Below, in pieces: positions 1-8,158 of a stretch of 45,683 nt of DNA. The DNA lies in contig NZ_SJPK01000014.1 of NCBI RefSeq assembly GCF_007859855.1, forward strand, positions 26,549 through 72,231, read 5' to 3'. The notes under the pieces were generated by a model. That model made no database searches and had not been told where the DNA came from. It was given only the letters and a program-made list of their open reading frames with translations. Source of the DNA: Allorhodopirellula solitaria. GTDB taxonomy: Bacteria > Planctomycetota > Planctomycetia > Pirellulales > Pirellulaceae. The stretch's first letter is position 1, and the number at the start of each line of letters is the position of its first letter. The position numbers were made by a program, and so were the translations under genes.

Positions 1-294
1 CCAGCGCTGTTACTCTGTCCATGCGGAAACTCCGTTCTCCGAGGTGACGAGGTTGTAATTCAAGTCACTTTATGAACGGTTTTCCGCTTTTTTTATAGAT
101 CAATCCTTAACTTGATGCCTATGAGGTGGCGCTGCGCTGACCTACGGCTATTCTCTTCAACGCCTCCGGCGTAGGAACCCTTGCGGGGCTCAACAGTTCG
201 TCACCTCGTCCACCACAGAAAAGCGTTCGCTAAATTCGCCACTTATCGATCACGCGTTGCTTACTCGCGACAGGCGGAGCCGTCGGTCGACTAT
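1..294. repeat. Intergenic repeat debris downstream of argG
   Basis: No gene was recognised here. Around 140-175 is an imperfect palindrome (CCTACGGC ... GGCGTAGG). Bases 180-255 closely match the interior of the 140-bp repeat unit found at 32.7-33.3 kb (shared words include GGCTCAACAGTTCG, CCTCGTCCACCACAGAA and GACGCGTTGCT-like text). Bases 268-294 carry a right-end copy of the GGCGGAGCCGTCGGTCGAC terminal motif of the 191-bp repeat family. The stretch therefore joins fragments of two repeat families. Long frames that cross it and run antisense into argG are not credible genes. Confidence 0.6.
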
Positions 295-377
295 GTAGCC
301 AGACGACTCCGTTCGTCTGAGCGGAGCGGAGAGAGTGCGCTCGTTTCTCGCGACGGGCGGAGCCGTCGGTCGACTTT
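295..377. repeat. Short 83-bp element with shared terminal inverted repeats
   Basis: The element begins GTAGCCAGACG and ends GGCGGAGCCGTCGGTCGAC plus TTT, the same ends as the 191-bp units at 2688-3833 and the 254-bp element at 4766-5019, but with a much shorter interior. The two ends are near-perfect inverted complements over about 15 bases, and each end also folds on itself (GACGG/CCGTC stem). Its last bases overlap the antisense TAA stop codon of argG (376-378), so it may act as a 3'-end hairpin for that gene. The function is inferred; the structure is read directly. Confidence 0.6.
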
Positions 378-1590
378 AATACTGGCGTGGGGTGACGCGG
401 CCTTGGACTCGGCAGGGGAGTCCGTGGATTCGCAGGAAGCCTTCAGCGTCGTCTTGGTTGTAGGTACCGCCGCCTTCCATCGTGGCGATCTCTTCGTCGT
501 AGAGGCTGTTGGGACTTTGACGGGAGGCGACCATGATGTTGCCCTTGTAGAGCTGCAACGTGACTTCGCCGGTGACGGGTTTCTGAGCTTCTTCGATGAA
601 CGCGAACAGCGCGTCCATTTTCGGGGTGTACCAGAATCCGTAGTAGACCATTTCGGCGACTTCGGGGGCGAGCCGATCGCGGAGGTGCATCAGGTCACGG
701 TCCATCGTGAGCTGTTCCACATTCATCAATGCTTCGTACAGCACGGTCATGCCAGGTGATTCGTAGACGCCGCGGCTCTTCATGCCGACGAACCGGTTTT
801 CGACCATGTCGATTCGGCCGACGCCGTTGCGGCCGGCGATCGTGTTGAGTTGTTCGACCATCTCGAGGGCTGAGACTTTGTTGCCATTAAGTGTCACGGG
901 GGTACCGGATTCGAATCCGATCGTGACTTCTTCGGGTTTGTCGGGTGCTTCTTGCGGTGAGACGCCCATGCCGAACTCGACAATTTCGACGCCGTTGACG
1001 TCGAGCTCTTCGAGCTTGCCAGCTTCGTAGGAGATATGCAGGACGTTCTCGTCACTGCTGTAGGGCTTGGCTGTCGAGGCTTTGACGGGGATACGCTTGA
1101 CGTCACAGTACTCGATCAGCTCGGTGCGGCCTGGAAAGGCGTCACGGAACGATTGGATGCGCCAGGGTGCGATCATCTCAATGTCGGGGTTGAGTGCTTC
1201 CGCGGCGAGTTGGAAGCGGCATTGGTCGTTGCCTTTCCCGGTGGCCCCGTGAGCGTAAGCGGTCGCGCCGACTTCGCGAGCGACTTCGAGGCAGACTTTG
1301 CTGATCAGCGGCCGGGCGATCGAAGTGCCCAGCAGGTAGATTTGTTCGTACTTGGCTTGCCATGCCAGAACGGGGAACGCGAAATCGCGGCAGAGTTCTT
1401 CGCGAACATCGACGAGCCGTGAGGATTTCGCACCGCAGTTGCGAGCCTTTTCCATGATCGCGTCGCGATCCTCACAAGGCTGGCCTAAGTCCACGTAAAC
1501 ACAGTGAACTTCGTAGCCTTGGTCTTGCAACCAACCGAGGATGACCGAGGTATCGAGTCCACCAGAATAGGCCAGCACGCAACTTTTCAT
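376..1590 (-). CDS. argG: Argininosuccinate synthase
   Basis: This enzyme joins citrulline and aspartate in an ATP-dependent reaction, giving argininosuccinate in arginine biosynthesis in the cytoplasm. The 404-residue protein has the usual family length and is complete. The N-terminus carries the PP-loop AYSGGLDTSVILGWL at about residues 8-22. The conserved YAHGATGKGNDQCRFQ block lies at about 113-128. A SRGVYESPG segment lies in the C-terminal half. The ATG start sits immediately before the first conserved strand, so the start is well supported. The gene diverges from larB across about 210 bp. The TAA stop overlaps the end of a repeat element (295-377). No other arginine gene is in the window. 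Confidence 0.97.
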   Translation of the reverse strand: MKSCVLAYSGGLDTSVILGWLQDQGYEVHCVYVDLGQPCEDRDAIMEKARNCGAKSSRLVDVREELCRDFAFPVLAWQAKYEQIYLLGTSIARPLISKVCLEVAREVGATAYAHGATGKGNDQCRFQLAAEALNPDIEMIAPWRIQSFRDAFPGRTELIEYCDVKRIPVKASTAKPYSSDENVLHISYEAGKLEELDVNGVEIVEFGMGVSPQEAPDKPEEVTIGFESGTPVTLNGNKVSALEMVEQLNTIAGRNGVGRIDMVENRFVGMKSRGVYESPGMTVLYEALMNVEQLTMDRDLMHLRDRLAPEVAEMVYYGFWYTPKMDALFAFIEEAQKPVTGEVTLQLYKGNIMVASRQSPNSLYDEEIATMEGGGTYNQDDAEGFLRIHGLPCRVQGRVTPRQY

Positions 1591-1802
1591 ATCGAATCAG
1601 CATCCATATGCGGGGTAAAATTGTCTATTGTAGGAGGAAGAGAGCATTTCACAACCGAATCGAAAAGGGGTCCTGCCCGAAAGGGACGCGATGCAAGCGG
1701 TGCAAGTCGATTGTGATGGCCCCCCCGCCCATTGACGACACGGTAGAGTACTACCGTTCGAGCTCGATTCCCCGCCTCCTTCTGCCCCATGTCAAATCGC
1801 CC

Positions 1803-2684
1803 ATGAACTCCCCTGCCCCGCCGTCGCCAGCTCGCGAGAAAGAAGCCCCCTGCCCTACCCTGCTAGAAATGCTGGCGGCGGTCGCCGAAGGGACGATGGC
1901 GGTCGATCAAGCCGCCGATGAGTTGTCGGTCCAGATGGCTGCGACCGAAAACGTGGCTCCCCTGATCGATGGCATGGCGCCGATTCCGGGAGCCACTGTC
2001 GACATCGGACGGCGGGCTCGGTGTGGGTTTGGAGAAGTGATTTATGGCGAGGGCAAAAGCACGGAGTTGATGATCCGGATCGTCCAGACCCAGCTCGATG
2101 CGGGCGAGCATTGTTTGATCACGCGGATCGATTCGACGGCGGCAGCGCAGTTGCGACGGATCTTCCCCTGCACACACCACAACCCACTGGCTCGCACGCT
2201 ACGGATCGCCGGAGAACCCAACCAGCTTACCTGCCCAGTCCGGGAGGCGGGCGTCGCCCACGTCGCCGTCGTTACCGCGGGCAGTACCGATGCCGCTGTG
2301 GCCGAAGAAGCGATCGAAACCCTTGCCTGGATGGGCGTCGCTGCGGATCGGATCGAAGACGTCGGCGTTGCTGGACCGCAGCGACTCTTGGCCGCCGTCC
2401 CCGAACTTCGCAAGGCCGCCGCGATCGTGGTGATCGCGGGCATGGAAGGAGCATTGCCACCGACCGTTGCCGGCCACGTGGCCGTGCCCGTCATCGCCGT
2501 GCCCACGAGCACAGGATACGGCGCCAACTTTGCCGGGTTAACGCCCTTGATGGGCATGCTGACTGCGTGCGCCCCCAATGTTGCCGTCGTGAACATTGAT
2601 GCTGGTTTCAAAGGCGCCTATCTCGCAGGCTTGATCGCCGCAGGACTCAATGGACAAAGTAACCAGACGGCTGCGGCTGGCTGA
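1803..2684 (+). CDS. larB: LarB-like nickel-pincer cofactor carboxylase/hydrolase
   Basis: LarB converts nicotinic acid adenine dinucleotide to the dicarboxylated mononucleotide, the first step of nickel-pincer nucleotide synthesis; its fold is related to AIR carboxylase (PurE). The conserved R-x-x-R-x-G-x-x-E-V-I-x-G-E-G-K pattern is at about residues 60-80. A TAGSTD motif lies mid-protein, and the family signature VIAGMEGALPP ... VIAVPTSTGYG ... VAVVNIDAGFKGAY is near the C-terminus. I chose the ATG at 1803 (293 aa) because it leaves a short leader before LLEMLAAVAEG; an in-frame ATG at 1716 is possible. No larC or larE is in the window. The last eight residues (SNQTAAAG) and the stop are encoded by a fragment of the downstream repeat, so the C-terminus looks overwritten. 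Confidence 0.88.
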   Translation: MNSPAPPSPAREKEAPCPTLLEMLAAVAEGTMAVDQAADELSVQMAATENVAPLIDGMAPIPGATVDIGRRARCGFGEVIYGEGKSTELMIRIVQTQLDAGEHCLITRIDSTAAAQLRRIFPCTHHNPLARTLRIAGEPNQLTCPVREAGVAHVAVVTAGSTDAAVAEEAIETLAWMGVAADRIEDVGVAGPQRLLAAVPELRKAAAIVVIAGMEGALPPTVAGHVAVPVIAVPTSTGYGANFAGLTPLMGMLTACAPNVAVVNIDAGFKGAYLAGLIAAGLNGQSNQTAAAG

Positions 2685-2687
2685 AAT
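2659..2687 (+). repeat. Partial left end of repeat element inside the larB 3' end
   Basis: The sequence GTAACCAGACGGCTGCGGC matches the left end of the 191-bp units (GTAGCCAGACGGCTCCG...). It is in the larB frame and supplies its last residues and the TGA at 2682-2684. The next full unit starts at 2688. Confidence 0.6.
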
Positions 2688-3833
2688 GTAGCCAGACGGA
2701 TACGGCTGGCTGAGCTGAGGGGAGAGTGCCGTTTCTAGGTAGGATGATAGAACGATATACCTCGCCTACCCGGCAAAACTCCATGCACGCTTAACAACAA
2801 TCCACTCAAAGGCTGCACGGCGTTCTGGGTGGGAGAGAGTGCTCGTGCTCGCGACGGGCGGAGCCGTCGGTCGACTATGTAGCCAGACGGCTCCGCCCGT
2901 CTGAGCTGAGGGGAGAGTGCCGTTTCGGAGTAGGATGATTGAACGATATACCTCGCTTACCCGGCAAAACTCCGTGCACGCTTACCAACAATCCACTCAA
3001 AGGCTGTACGGCATTCGGGGTGGGAGAGAGTGCTCGTGCTCGCGACGGGCGGAGCCGTCGATCGACTATGTAGCCAGACGGCTCCGACCGTCTGAGCTGA
3101 GGGGAGAGTGCAGTTTCGGAGTAGGATGATTGAACGGTCATCCTCGCCTACCCGGCGAAGCTCCGTGCACGCTTACCAACAATCCACTCAAAGGCTGTAC
3201 GGCATTCGGGGTGGGAGAGAGTGCTCGTGCTCGCGACGGGCGGAGCCGTCGATCGACTATGTAGCCAGACGGCTCCGACCGTCTGAGCTGAGGGGAGAGT
3301 GCCGTTTCGGAGTATGATGATTGAACGATATACCTCGCCTACCCGGCAAAGCTCCGTGGACGTTTACCAACAATCCACTCAAAAGCTGCACGGCATTCGG
3401 GGTGGGAGAGAATGCTCGTGCTCGCGACGGGCGGAGCCGTCGGTCGACTATGTAGCCAGACGGCTCCGACCGTCTGAGCTGAGGGGAGAGTGCCGTTTCT
3501 AAGTATGATGATTGAACGGTCATCCTCGCCTACCCGGCGAAGCTCCGTGCACGCTTAACAACAATCCACTCAAAGGCTGTACGGCATTCGGGGTGGGAGA
3601 GAGTGCTCGTGCTCGCGACGGGCGGAGCCGTCGGTCGACTATGTAGCCAGACGGCTCCGACCGTCTGAGCTGAGAGGAGAGTGCCGTTTCGGAGTATGAT
3701 GATTGAACGATCTACCTCACCCACCCGGCGAAGCTCCATGCACGCTTACCAACAATCCACTCAAAGGCTGTGCGGCATTCTGGGTGGGAGAGAGTGCTCG
3801 TGCTCGCGACGGGCGGAGCCGTCGGTCGACTAT
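2688..3833. repeat. Tandem array, six copies of a 191-bp unit
   Basis: GTAGCCAGACGG recurs at 2688, 2879, 3070, 3261, 3452 and 3643, exactly 191 bases apart, and the sixth copy ends at 3833 where a seventh would begin. Copies differ by scattered substitutions (for example GTAGGATGAT versus GTATGATGAT) and no indel shifts the period. Each unit starts with a CAGACGG/CCGTCTG hairpin and ends with a GACGG/CCGTC hairpin followed by GGTCGACTAT. Across a junction these form a larger inverted repeat with about 16-base arms and a loop of roughly 17 bases. Short frames read across the units are repeat artefacts. The array fills the gap between larB and the NAD(P)H-hydrate dehydratase gene. Confidence 0.95.
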
Positions 3834-3876
3834 GAAAAACACAACTGAATTCTCGCGGATCCAAGGCAGAAAAACC

Positions 3877-4791
3877 ATGACAGTGTCCTCGCCCCCATTG
3901 CTATTGCCGTCACGTCAATCCGCTGACCACAAGGGCACCTTTGGTCGTGTGCTCCTGGTGGGTGGGTCGCGTGGGATGGCCGGTTCGATCGCGTTGTCCT
4001 CGATCGCGGCACTGCATGCTGGATCGGGATTGGTTGCCGCGGCGGTCCCCGATCGAGTTCTCGAAACGGTCGCTGGGTATCATCCCGCAATCATGACCAC
4101 CGCCCTGCCCTGCCTCGACGGTCACTTTGCTGACGAGGCGTGGCCGGAACTTCGGGATTGGGTATCACGCCAGGATGCGATCGGTGTGGGCCCGGGAATG
4201 GGCACCGGTGAGGGCAGCACCACGATCGTCTCCGAGTTACTGAGACAACGAAAAACCCCGCTGGTCATCGACGCCGACGCCTTGAACATCATTGCTCGGC
4301 AGGAATTTTTTGACGATGAATCCTACGCGCGCGGCGACTCGGACGCGCCTGTGGTGCTGACGCCTCATCCAGGGGAACTGGGGCGATTGACGGGGGTATC
4401 GGCGAAGGATGAGCACGCGCAGTTGGACGCGGCCCAGCAGCTGGCGGCTCGATTGCGGATCACGATCGTGGTCAAAGGCGGTCCTACGCGTGTCGTCGAT
4501 GGTTGTGCTGGCGAGCAGTCAGCGGGCGTCTACGTCAACGCAACTGGAAACCCTGGGATGGGGACGGCCGGTTGTGGCGACGTGCTGACTGGGGTGATCA
4601 CCTCCCTGCTCGGCCAGGGATTGTCCGGCTGGGATGCCGCTCGGCTGGGCGTCTGGATACACGGCCGAGCTGGCGACGCCGCTGCGGCAGGCATTTCTCA
4701 AGCGGGCATGACGGCCTGGCATCTCGCCCAAACACTCGCCGGCGTGGCTGATGAAATGGTAGAGAGTAGCCAGACGGCTCCGTCCGTCTGA
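3877..4791 (+). CDS. nnrD: ADP-dependent NAD(P)H-hydrate dehydratase
   Basis: The enzyme repairs hydrated NAD(P)H (the S-epimer) using ADP or ATP, in the cytoplasm. The protein is 304 residues from the ATG at 3877, close to the usual length of the single-domain family. Key motifs are [15 protein letters not shown] near residue 25, IDADALNII in the middle, [13 protein letters not shown] near 163, [12 protein letters not shown], and [19 protein letters not shown] near 223, which holds the catalytic Asp of the ribokinase-like fold. The epimerase domain of bifunctional Nnr proteins is absent. An in-frame ATG at 3832 lies right at the end of the repeat array and is the alternative start. The last residues (SSQTAPSV) and the stop come from the left end of a repeat element at 4766, entered in the same phase as in larB. 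Confidence 0.88.
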   Translation: MTVSSPPLLLPSRQSADHKGTFGRVLLVGGSRGMAGSIALSSIAALHAGSGLVAAAVPDRVLETVAGYHPAIMTTALPCLDGHFADEAWPELRDWVSRQDAIGVGPGMGTGEGSTTIVSELLRQRKTPLVIDADALNIIARQEFFDDESYARGDSDAPVVLTPHPGELGRLTGVSAKDEHAQLDAAQQLAARLRITIVVKGGPTRVVDGCAGEQSAGVYVNATGNPGMGTAGCGDVLTGVITSLLGQGLSGWDAARLGVWIHGRAGDAAAAGISQAGMTAWHLAQTLAGVADEMVESSQTAPSV

Positions 4792-5019
4792 GCTGAGGCC
4801 CGAACCGAGCTAGGCAAGGTTCGGGGGATCAGGCTGGATTGGGATGTCCCGTTGCACGTTCGGCCCTCCCCGGCTATCTCGCTGAAGGCTCGATAACCGA
4901 CCGTCCCATCTCCGCCGGGCGGGTGAAGTAAATCGTTTCTGCAGGCGAACTTGAAAGCAGCAGGAGCGTCTGAGCGGGAGTGCTCGTGCTCGCGACGGGC
5001 GGAGCCGTCGGTCGACTTT
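4766..5019. repeat. 254-bp element with the ends of the 191-bp family
   Basis: It starts GTAGCCAGACGGCTCCG and ends with GCTCGTGCTCGCGACGGGCG, then GAGCCGTCGGTCGACTTT. These are the ends of the 191-bp unit, but about 170 bases of the interior are unrelated. Shared terminal inverted repeats with exchanged interiors are typical of MITE-like non-autonomous elements. It covers the gap between the dehydratase gene and the ABC transporter genes and includes the stop codon of the former. Confidence 0.6.
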
Positions 5020-5087
5020 GTCCGCCAACAATCGGGTTTCCGCTGAGATTGACGATTCGCTAAGATGGCGGGGTTCCTCGTTCATCT

Positions 5088-6098
5088 ATGCCAAAGCAGC
5101 ATCCATTGATTTCCACCACGCCCCCCGCGATCTCCGTGACGGATCTGCGCAAGAGCTATCCGCTGCCGGGGGCGGGTTGGGGGTTTGGCAGCCAGACTGC
5201 CAAGCAGCATGTGGCGCTCGATGGGATTACCTTTGAACTTCGCCAGGGCGAGCGGTTAGCCTATCTCGGCCCCAATGGGGCGGGCAAAACCACGATGATC
5301 CGTTGTCTCTCGGGGCGGACCCAAGCGGACTCGGGCACGATCGAATTGATGGGCCAACGCGTTCAACGCAGCTCACCACGGCACATGCTCGGTCTCGTTC
5401 CCCAAGAGATTGCTTTGTATGTGGACCTCACGACGCGCGAGAATCTGTTTGCCTTTGGCCGCTTTTATGGGCTGCGCGGCTCGGAATTGCAGCGGCAAGT
5501 CGAGTGGGCTTTGCAATGGACGGGGCTGGCCGATCGCGGTGATGAATTGGTGGGAACCTTTTCAGGCGGCATGAAACGCCGCATCAATCTCGCCTGCGGT
5601 GTGCTGCACGAGCCCGAAGTGCTGTTGCTGGACGAGCCGAGTGTCGGCGTCGATCCGCAGAGCCGCGAGCGGATCTTTGTGATGCTCGACCAGCTCAGCG
5701 ACCGAGGCACCTCAATCCTATTGACGACACACCATCTCGACGAAGCCGAATCGCAGTGCGACCGGATCGTGATCGCCGACCACGGACGCGTCGTTGCTGC
5801 GGGCACGTTCGAAGAACTGCTGCAACAAACGATTGGCATCGACCGTGTCGTCCGGATCCAGCTCGATCAACCGCTCCGCGGTGAGGGGAACGAGCCGTTT
5901 GCGACGACCGGTTTGGCGTTGACGGTGCGGCCGGGCGAATCGACAGTCACCGCGAAGGTGTCCGAGATCGCCGTCGGGCTGCCGCGGTTAATCGAAGCCG
6001 TCGGCGCAGCGGACTACTGCGTTGTGGATGTTGAGGTACAGAGCCCGACCTTGCATCACGTGTTTCTACACCTCACCGGTCGCGAACTACGGGACTGA
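5088..6098 (+). CDS. ABC-2 exporter ATP-binding protein
   Basis: This is the ATPase subunit of an ABC-2 type exporter, cytoplasmic and docked on the permease encoded next. The 336-residue protein shows Walker [10 protein letters not shown] at about residues 62-70, a Q-loop region LVPQEIALY, signature [12 protein letters not shown] at about 158-169, Walker [14 protein letters not shown] at about 178-190, and H-loop [11 protein letters not shown] at about 211-221. The C-terminal 100 residues form the extra regulatory domain common in drug, Nod-factor and sodium-type ABC-2 ATPases. The permease start follows after only 7 bp, so the two are surely one operon. The transported substrate cannot be told from the sequence. 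Confidence 0.93.
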   Translation: MPKQHPLISTTPPAISVTDLRKSYPLPGAGWGFGSQTAKQHVALDGITFELRQGERLAYLGPNGAGKTTMIRCLSGRTQADSGTIELMGQRVQRSSPRHMLGLVPQEIALYVDLTTRENLFAFGRFYGLRGSELQRQVEWALQWTGLADRGDELVGTFSGGMKRRINLACGVLHEPEVLLLDEPSVGVDPQSRERIFVMLDQLSDRGTSILLTTHHLDEAESQCDRIVIADHGRVVAAGTFEELLQQTIGIDRVVRIQLDQPLRGEGNEPFATTGLALTVRPGESTVTAKVSEIAVGLPRLIEAVGAADYCVVDVEVQSPTLHHVFLHLTGRELRD

Positions 6099-6105
6099 AC
6101 GATCT

Positions 6106-7407
6106 GTGATCTGGAAAGTAATCGAAATTCACGTCCGACGCCTCCGACACAACCGTGTCGAATGGTTGCTGACGTTCGTCGTGCCCATCGCGTTCTTCAG
6201 CGTTTTTGCTTGGATTTTCACGCACGGTGTGGGCACGACCCCCAAGGTCAAAGTGGCACTCGTCAACGCAGCGGACGTCCAGGCGGCGGACGTCCAGGCA
6301 GGCTCGGCCGACGATAGCGTACCGGCGAGCGAGGCTTTTCAACGGTGCCAGCAGGTTCTCGATCATCTCGCCGAGAGCGAGGGGCTGCGAGTCATGAAGG
6401 GGACTCCCCCAGCGACGGGCTTGGACCGAAAAGCAGCTGAGACGATGGTCCGACGTGGTGTAGCAACGATCGCCGTCGTCATCGACTGGGAGGGAAACCG
6501 ATTCACCGCCGATTTACTCAATGACTCGTCCGACCAAGTCGCCAGCCAGGTGGTTTCGGCGTTGGTGACCCAGGCGATGATGGGTGATGCGATGCCAAGC
6601 GCAGCCGCCCCCATTTCGGCGAAAAATAACGAGCCGCCGACAGACACGCATACTCGCCAGGCCAATCCGGAATTCAGCCAATTTGTTCGCAAAGTCGCGG
6701 CGGAATCGGCTTCGCAGTCGCCCCCCGACGCATCCTTCACCGCGGCGCCAGCGTTTGCACCGCCCCAGATCGAGGTGGTGAACATTCTCGGGCAAGGGAA
6801 ATCCAATCCCGTGATCAGTGTCTATGCGGCGGGAATCGCCGTGATGTTCTTGCTATTCAATGCGTCTACCGGCGGAGGTGTGTTGCTCGAAGAGCGGGAA
6901 AATCAAACGCTCGAACGGTTGTTGGCAACGCAGATGACGATGGACCAACTGTTGCTGGGAAAATGGTTTTACCTGACCCTGTTGGGCTGTGTTCAGGTCA
7001 CCGTCATGTTTCTGTGGGCCCAGCTCGTGTTCGGGTTGGACCTGCTTGGGCATCTCGATGGGTTCGCCATCATGACGATGGCGACGGCCGCAGCGGCGGC
7101 ATCTTTCGGACTCTTTTTAGCGACACTCTGCCGGACACGTGGGCAACTTGGCGGTCTATCGGTGATCGCCATCCTGACGATGAGCGCCCTGGGTGGCTCG
7201 ATGGTGCCCCGCTACGTGATGAGCGAGTCCTTGCAGCGGGCGGGCTTGTGGACGTTCAATGCGTGGGCACTCGATGGCTACGACAAAGTCTTTTGGCGGG
7301 AGCTGCCCGTTGCCGAACTCGGTCCCCAACTCACCGTGTTGATGGCCGCCGCATTCGGGCTACTGGTGGCAGCACGGGTGCTGGCGATTCGCTGGGAAAC
7401 CGCTTGA
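6106..7407 (+). CDS. ABC-2 type permease subunit
   Basis: This is the membrane subunit of the exporter encoded with the preceding ATPase. A GTG at 6106, 7 bp after the ATPase stop, gives VIWKVIEIHVRRL and 434 residues; no in-frame ATG lies close by, so the GTG start is preferred. TM1 (WLLTFVVPIAFFSVFAWIF) is at about residues 20-38. A loop of roughly 190 residues, probably extracytoplasmic, follows. Then come the EERENQTLERLLATQMT coupling segment (about 265-281) and about five C-terminal helices from residue 230 on, including the GGSMVPRYVM and FNAWALDGYDKVFW motifs typical of ABC-2 permeases. The long periplasmic loop resembles the NatB/YhaP-type architecture. Substrate unknown. Confidence 0.88.
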   Translation: MIWKVIEIHVRRLRHNRVEWLLTFVVPIAFFSVFAWIFTHGVGTTPKVKVALVNAADVQAADVQAGSADDSVPASEAFQRCQQVLDHLAESEGLRVMKGTPPATGLDRKAAETMVRRGVATIAVVIDWEGNRFTADLLNDSSDQVASQVVSALVTQAMMGDAMPSAAAPISAKNNEPPTDTHTRQANPEFSQFVRKVAAESASQSPPDASFTAAPAFAPPQIEVVNILGQGKSNPVISVYAAGIAVMFLLFNASTGGGVLLEERENQTLERLLATQMTMDQLLLGKWFYLTLLGCVQVTVMFLWAQLVFGLDLLGHLDGFAIMTMATAAAAASFGLFLATLCRTRGQLGGLSVIAILTMSALGGSMVPRYVMSESLQRAGLWTFNAWALDGYDKVFWRELPVAELGPQLTVLMAAAFGLLVAARVLAIRWETA

Positions 7408-7482
7408 CGGGAATCAACAGGGCGATGCCTGGGGGCGATCAGAGGACTGCTCCGTTGGGCGTCGTCATCAGCCCGTCGCCGT

Positions 7483-7734
7483 TCAGCCCGAGTATTTTTC
7501 GAGCAGTTTGGCGACGGCGGCTGGATCGTCGGCTTCCCGCAGCTCTTCGATTCTCTTTTCCGGGACCCCGATCTTCTCCAGATGGCTAGCCAGCCGTTTC
7601 CAGATCGTGGCCCGTTTCTTGCCTTCGCTGAGATACAGATCCGTGACCGCTTCGGAGGCCTTCTGCAGACCGATCACGTCGCGATTCTCGTAGTAATTGC
7701 GAATGATCTTTTCTTGATGCCGGGTGCGGTTCAT
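7483..7734 (-). CDS. Small conserved-looking protein, 83 aa, unknown function
   Basis: I do not recognise a family name. The 83-residue protein is hydrophilic and predicted mostly helical. It starts MNRTRHQEKIIRNYYENRD and has Arg/Lys-rich helices (GKKRATIWKRLASHLEKIG) and an acidic C-terminal helix (AAVAKLLEKYSG). It has no signal peptide or TM segment, so it is probably cytoplasmic. Its ATG overlaps the TGA of the upstream lipoprotein-like gene by the classic ATGA arrangement (7731-7734), so the two are likely translationally coupled. It converges with the ABC permease gene across 75 bp. The codon use and clean coupling make it a credible gene. Confidence 0.75.
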   Translation of the reverse strand: MNRTRHQEKIIRNYYENRDVIGLQKASEAVTDLYLSEGKKRATIWKRLASHLEKIGVPEKRIEELREADDPAAVAKLLEKYSG

Positions 7735-7970
7735 TGTTGATTCAACTTCTCTTCAGCGCGGGCGGCGCGGAGTGCGGCGGCTTCACGTGGCAGCTTGAAC
7801 TCCGGTCCCGCAGGGAAATACTGGACGTCGTCCTGTAAATAGTAGGGGCTCGGCAGCGTTTGACCATTCAGAGAAGTTTGGCAGCCTGTTGTGGCGGCCA
7901 GAATCGTCGTCAGGGTGGTCAGTGCCACAGCAGTGGTCACATTTCGTCGTAGATTCATGATATTTGTCAT
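7731..7970 (-). CDS. Small exported (lipo)protein, unknown function
   Basis: The protein is 79 residues from the ATG at 7970; an in-frame TTG-like upstream extension to 8018 has no signal-like sequence and is not favoured. The N-terminus MTNIMNLRRNVTTAVALTTL plus TTILAATTGCQ is a basic start, a hydrophobic stretch and a Cys in an imperfect lipobox, suggesting export and perhaps lipidation. The mature part is short and has a YYLQDDVQYFPAGPEFKLPREAA segment and a charged helical tail (ALRAARAEEKLNQQ). It is coupled by ATGA overlap to the 83-aa gene downstream. Function unknown. Confidence 0.65.
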   Translation of the reverse strand: MTNIMNLRRNVTTAVALTTLTTILAATTGCQTSLNGQTLPSPYYLQDDVQYFPAGPEFKLPREAAALRAARAEEKLNQQ

Positions 7971-8158
7971 CGTGGTACGCCTTGTGCGCGATTCAGGTCC
8001 AGCCAATCGGTGGCACAATCGTTATCGGCGGCACAACCCGGCTAACTTCACATGATTCTCCGGAAATCGCATGTTTCTCGATCTGGCGCCGGCATGCTAT
8101 CGTAGGTAAGTGTGGACGCCTCACAGACTCAACGTAGCTTGCTAACCAGGCTTTTGCC

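Noticed and set aside
181..759. Plus-strand frame of 192 residues at the left edge
   Set aside because: It runs antisense into argG and starts in repeat debris.
2875..3739. Short frames on both strands within the 191-bp array
   Set aside because: They recur with each unit and follow the repeat period; they are repeat artefacts.
2688..3833. CRISPR array
   Set aside because: Units are 191 bp and homologous throughout, with no unique spacers; no cas genes are present.
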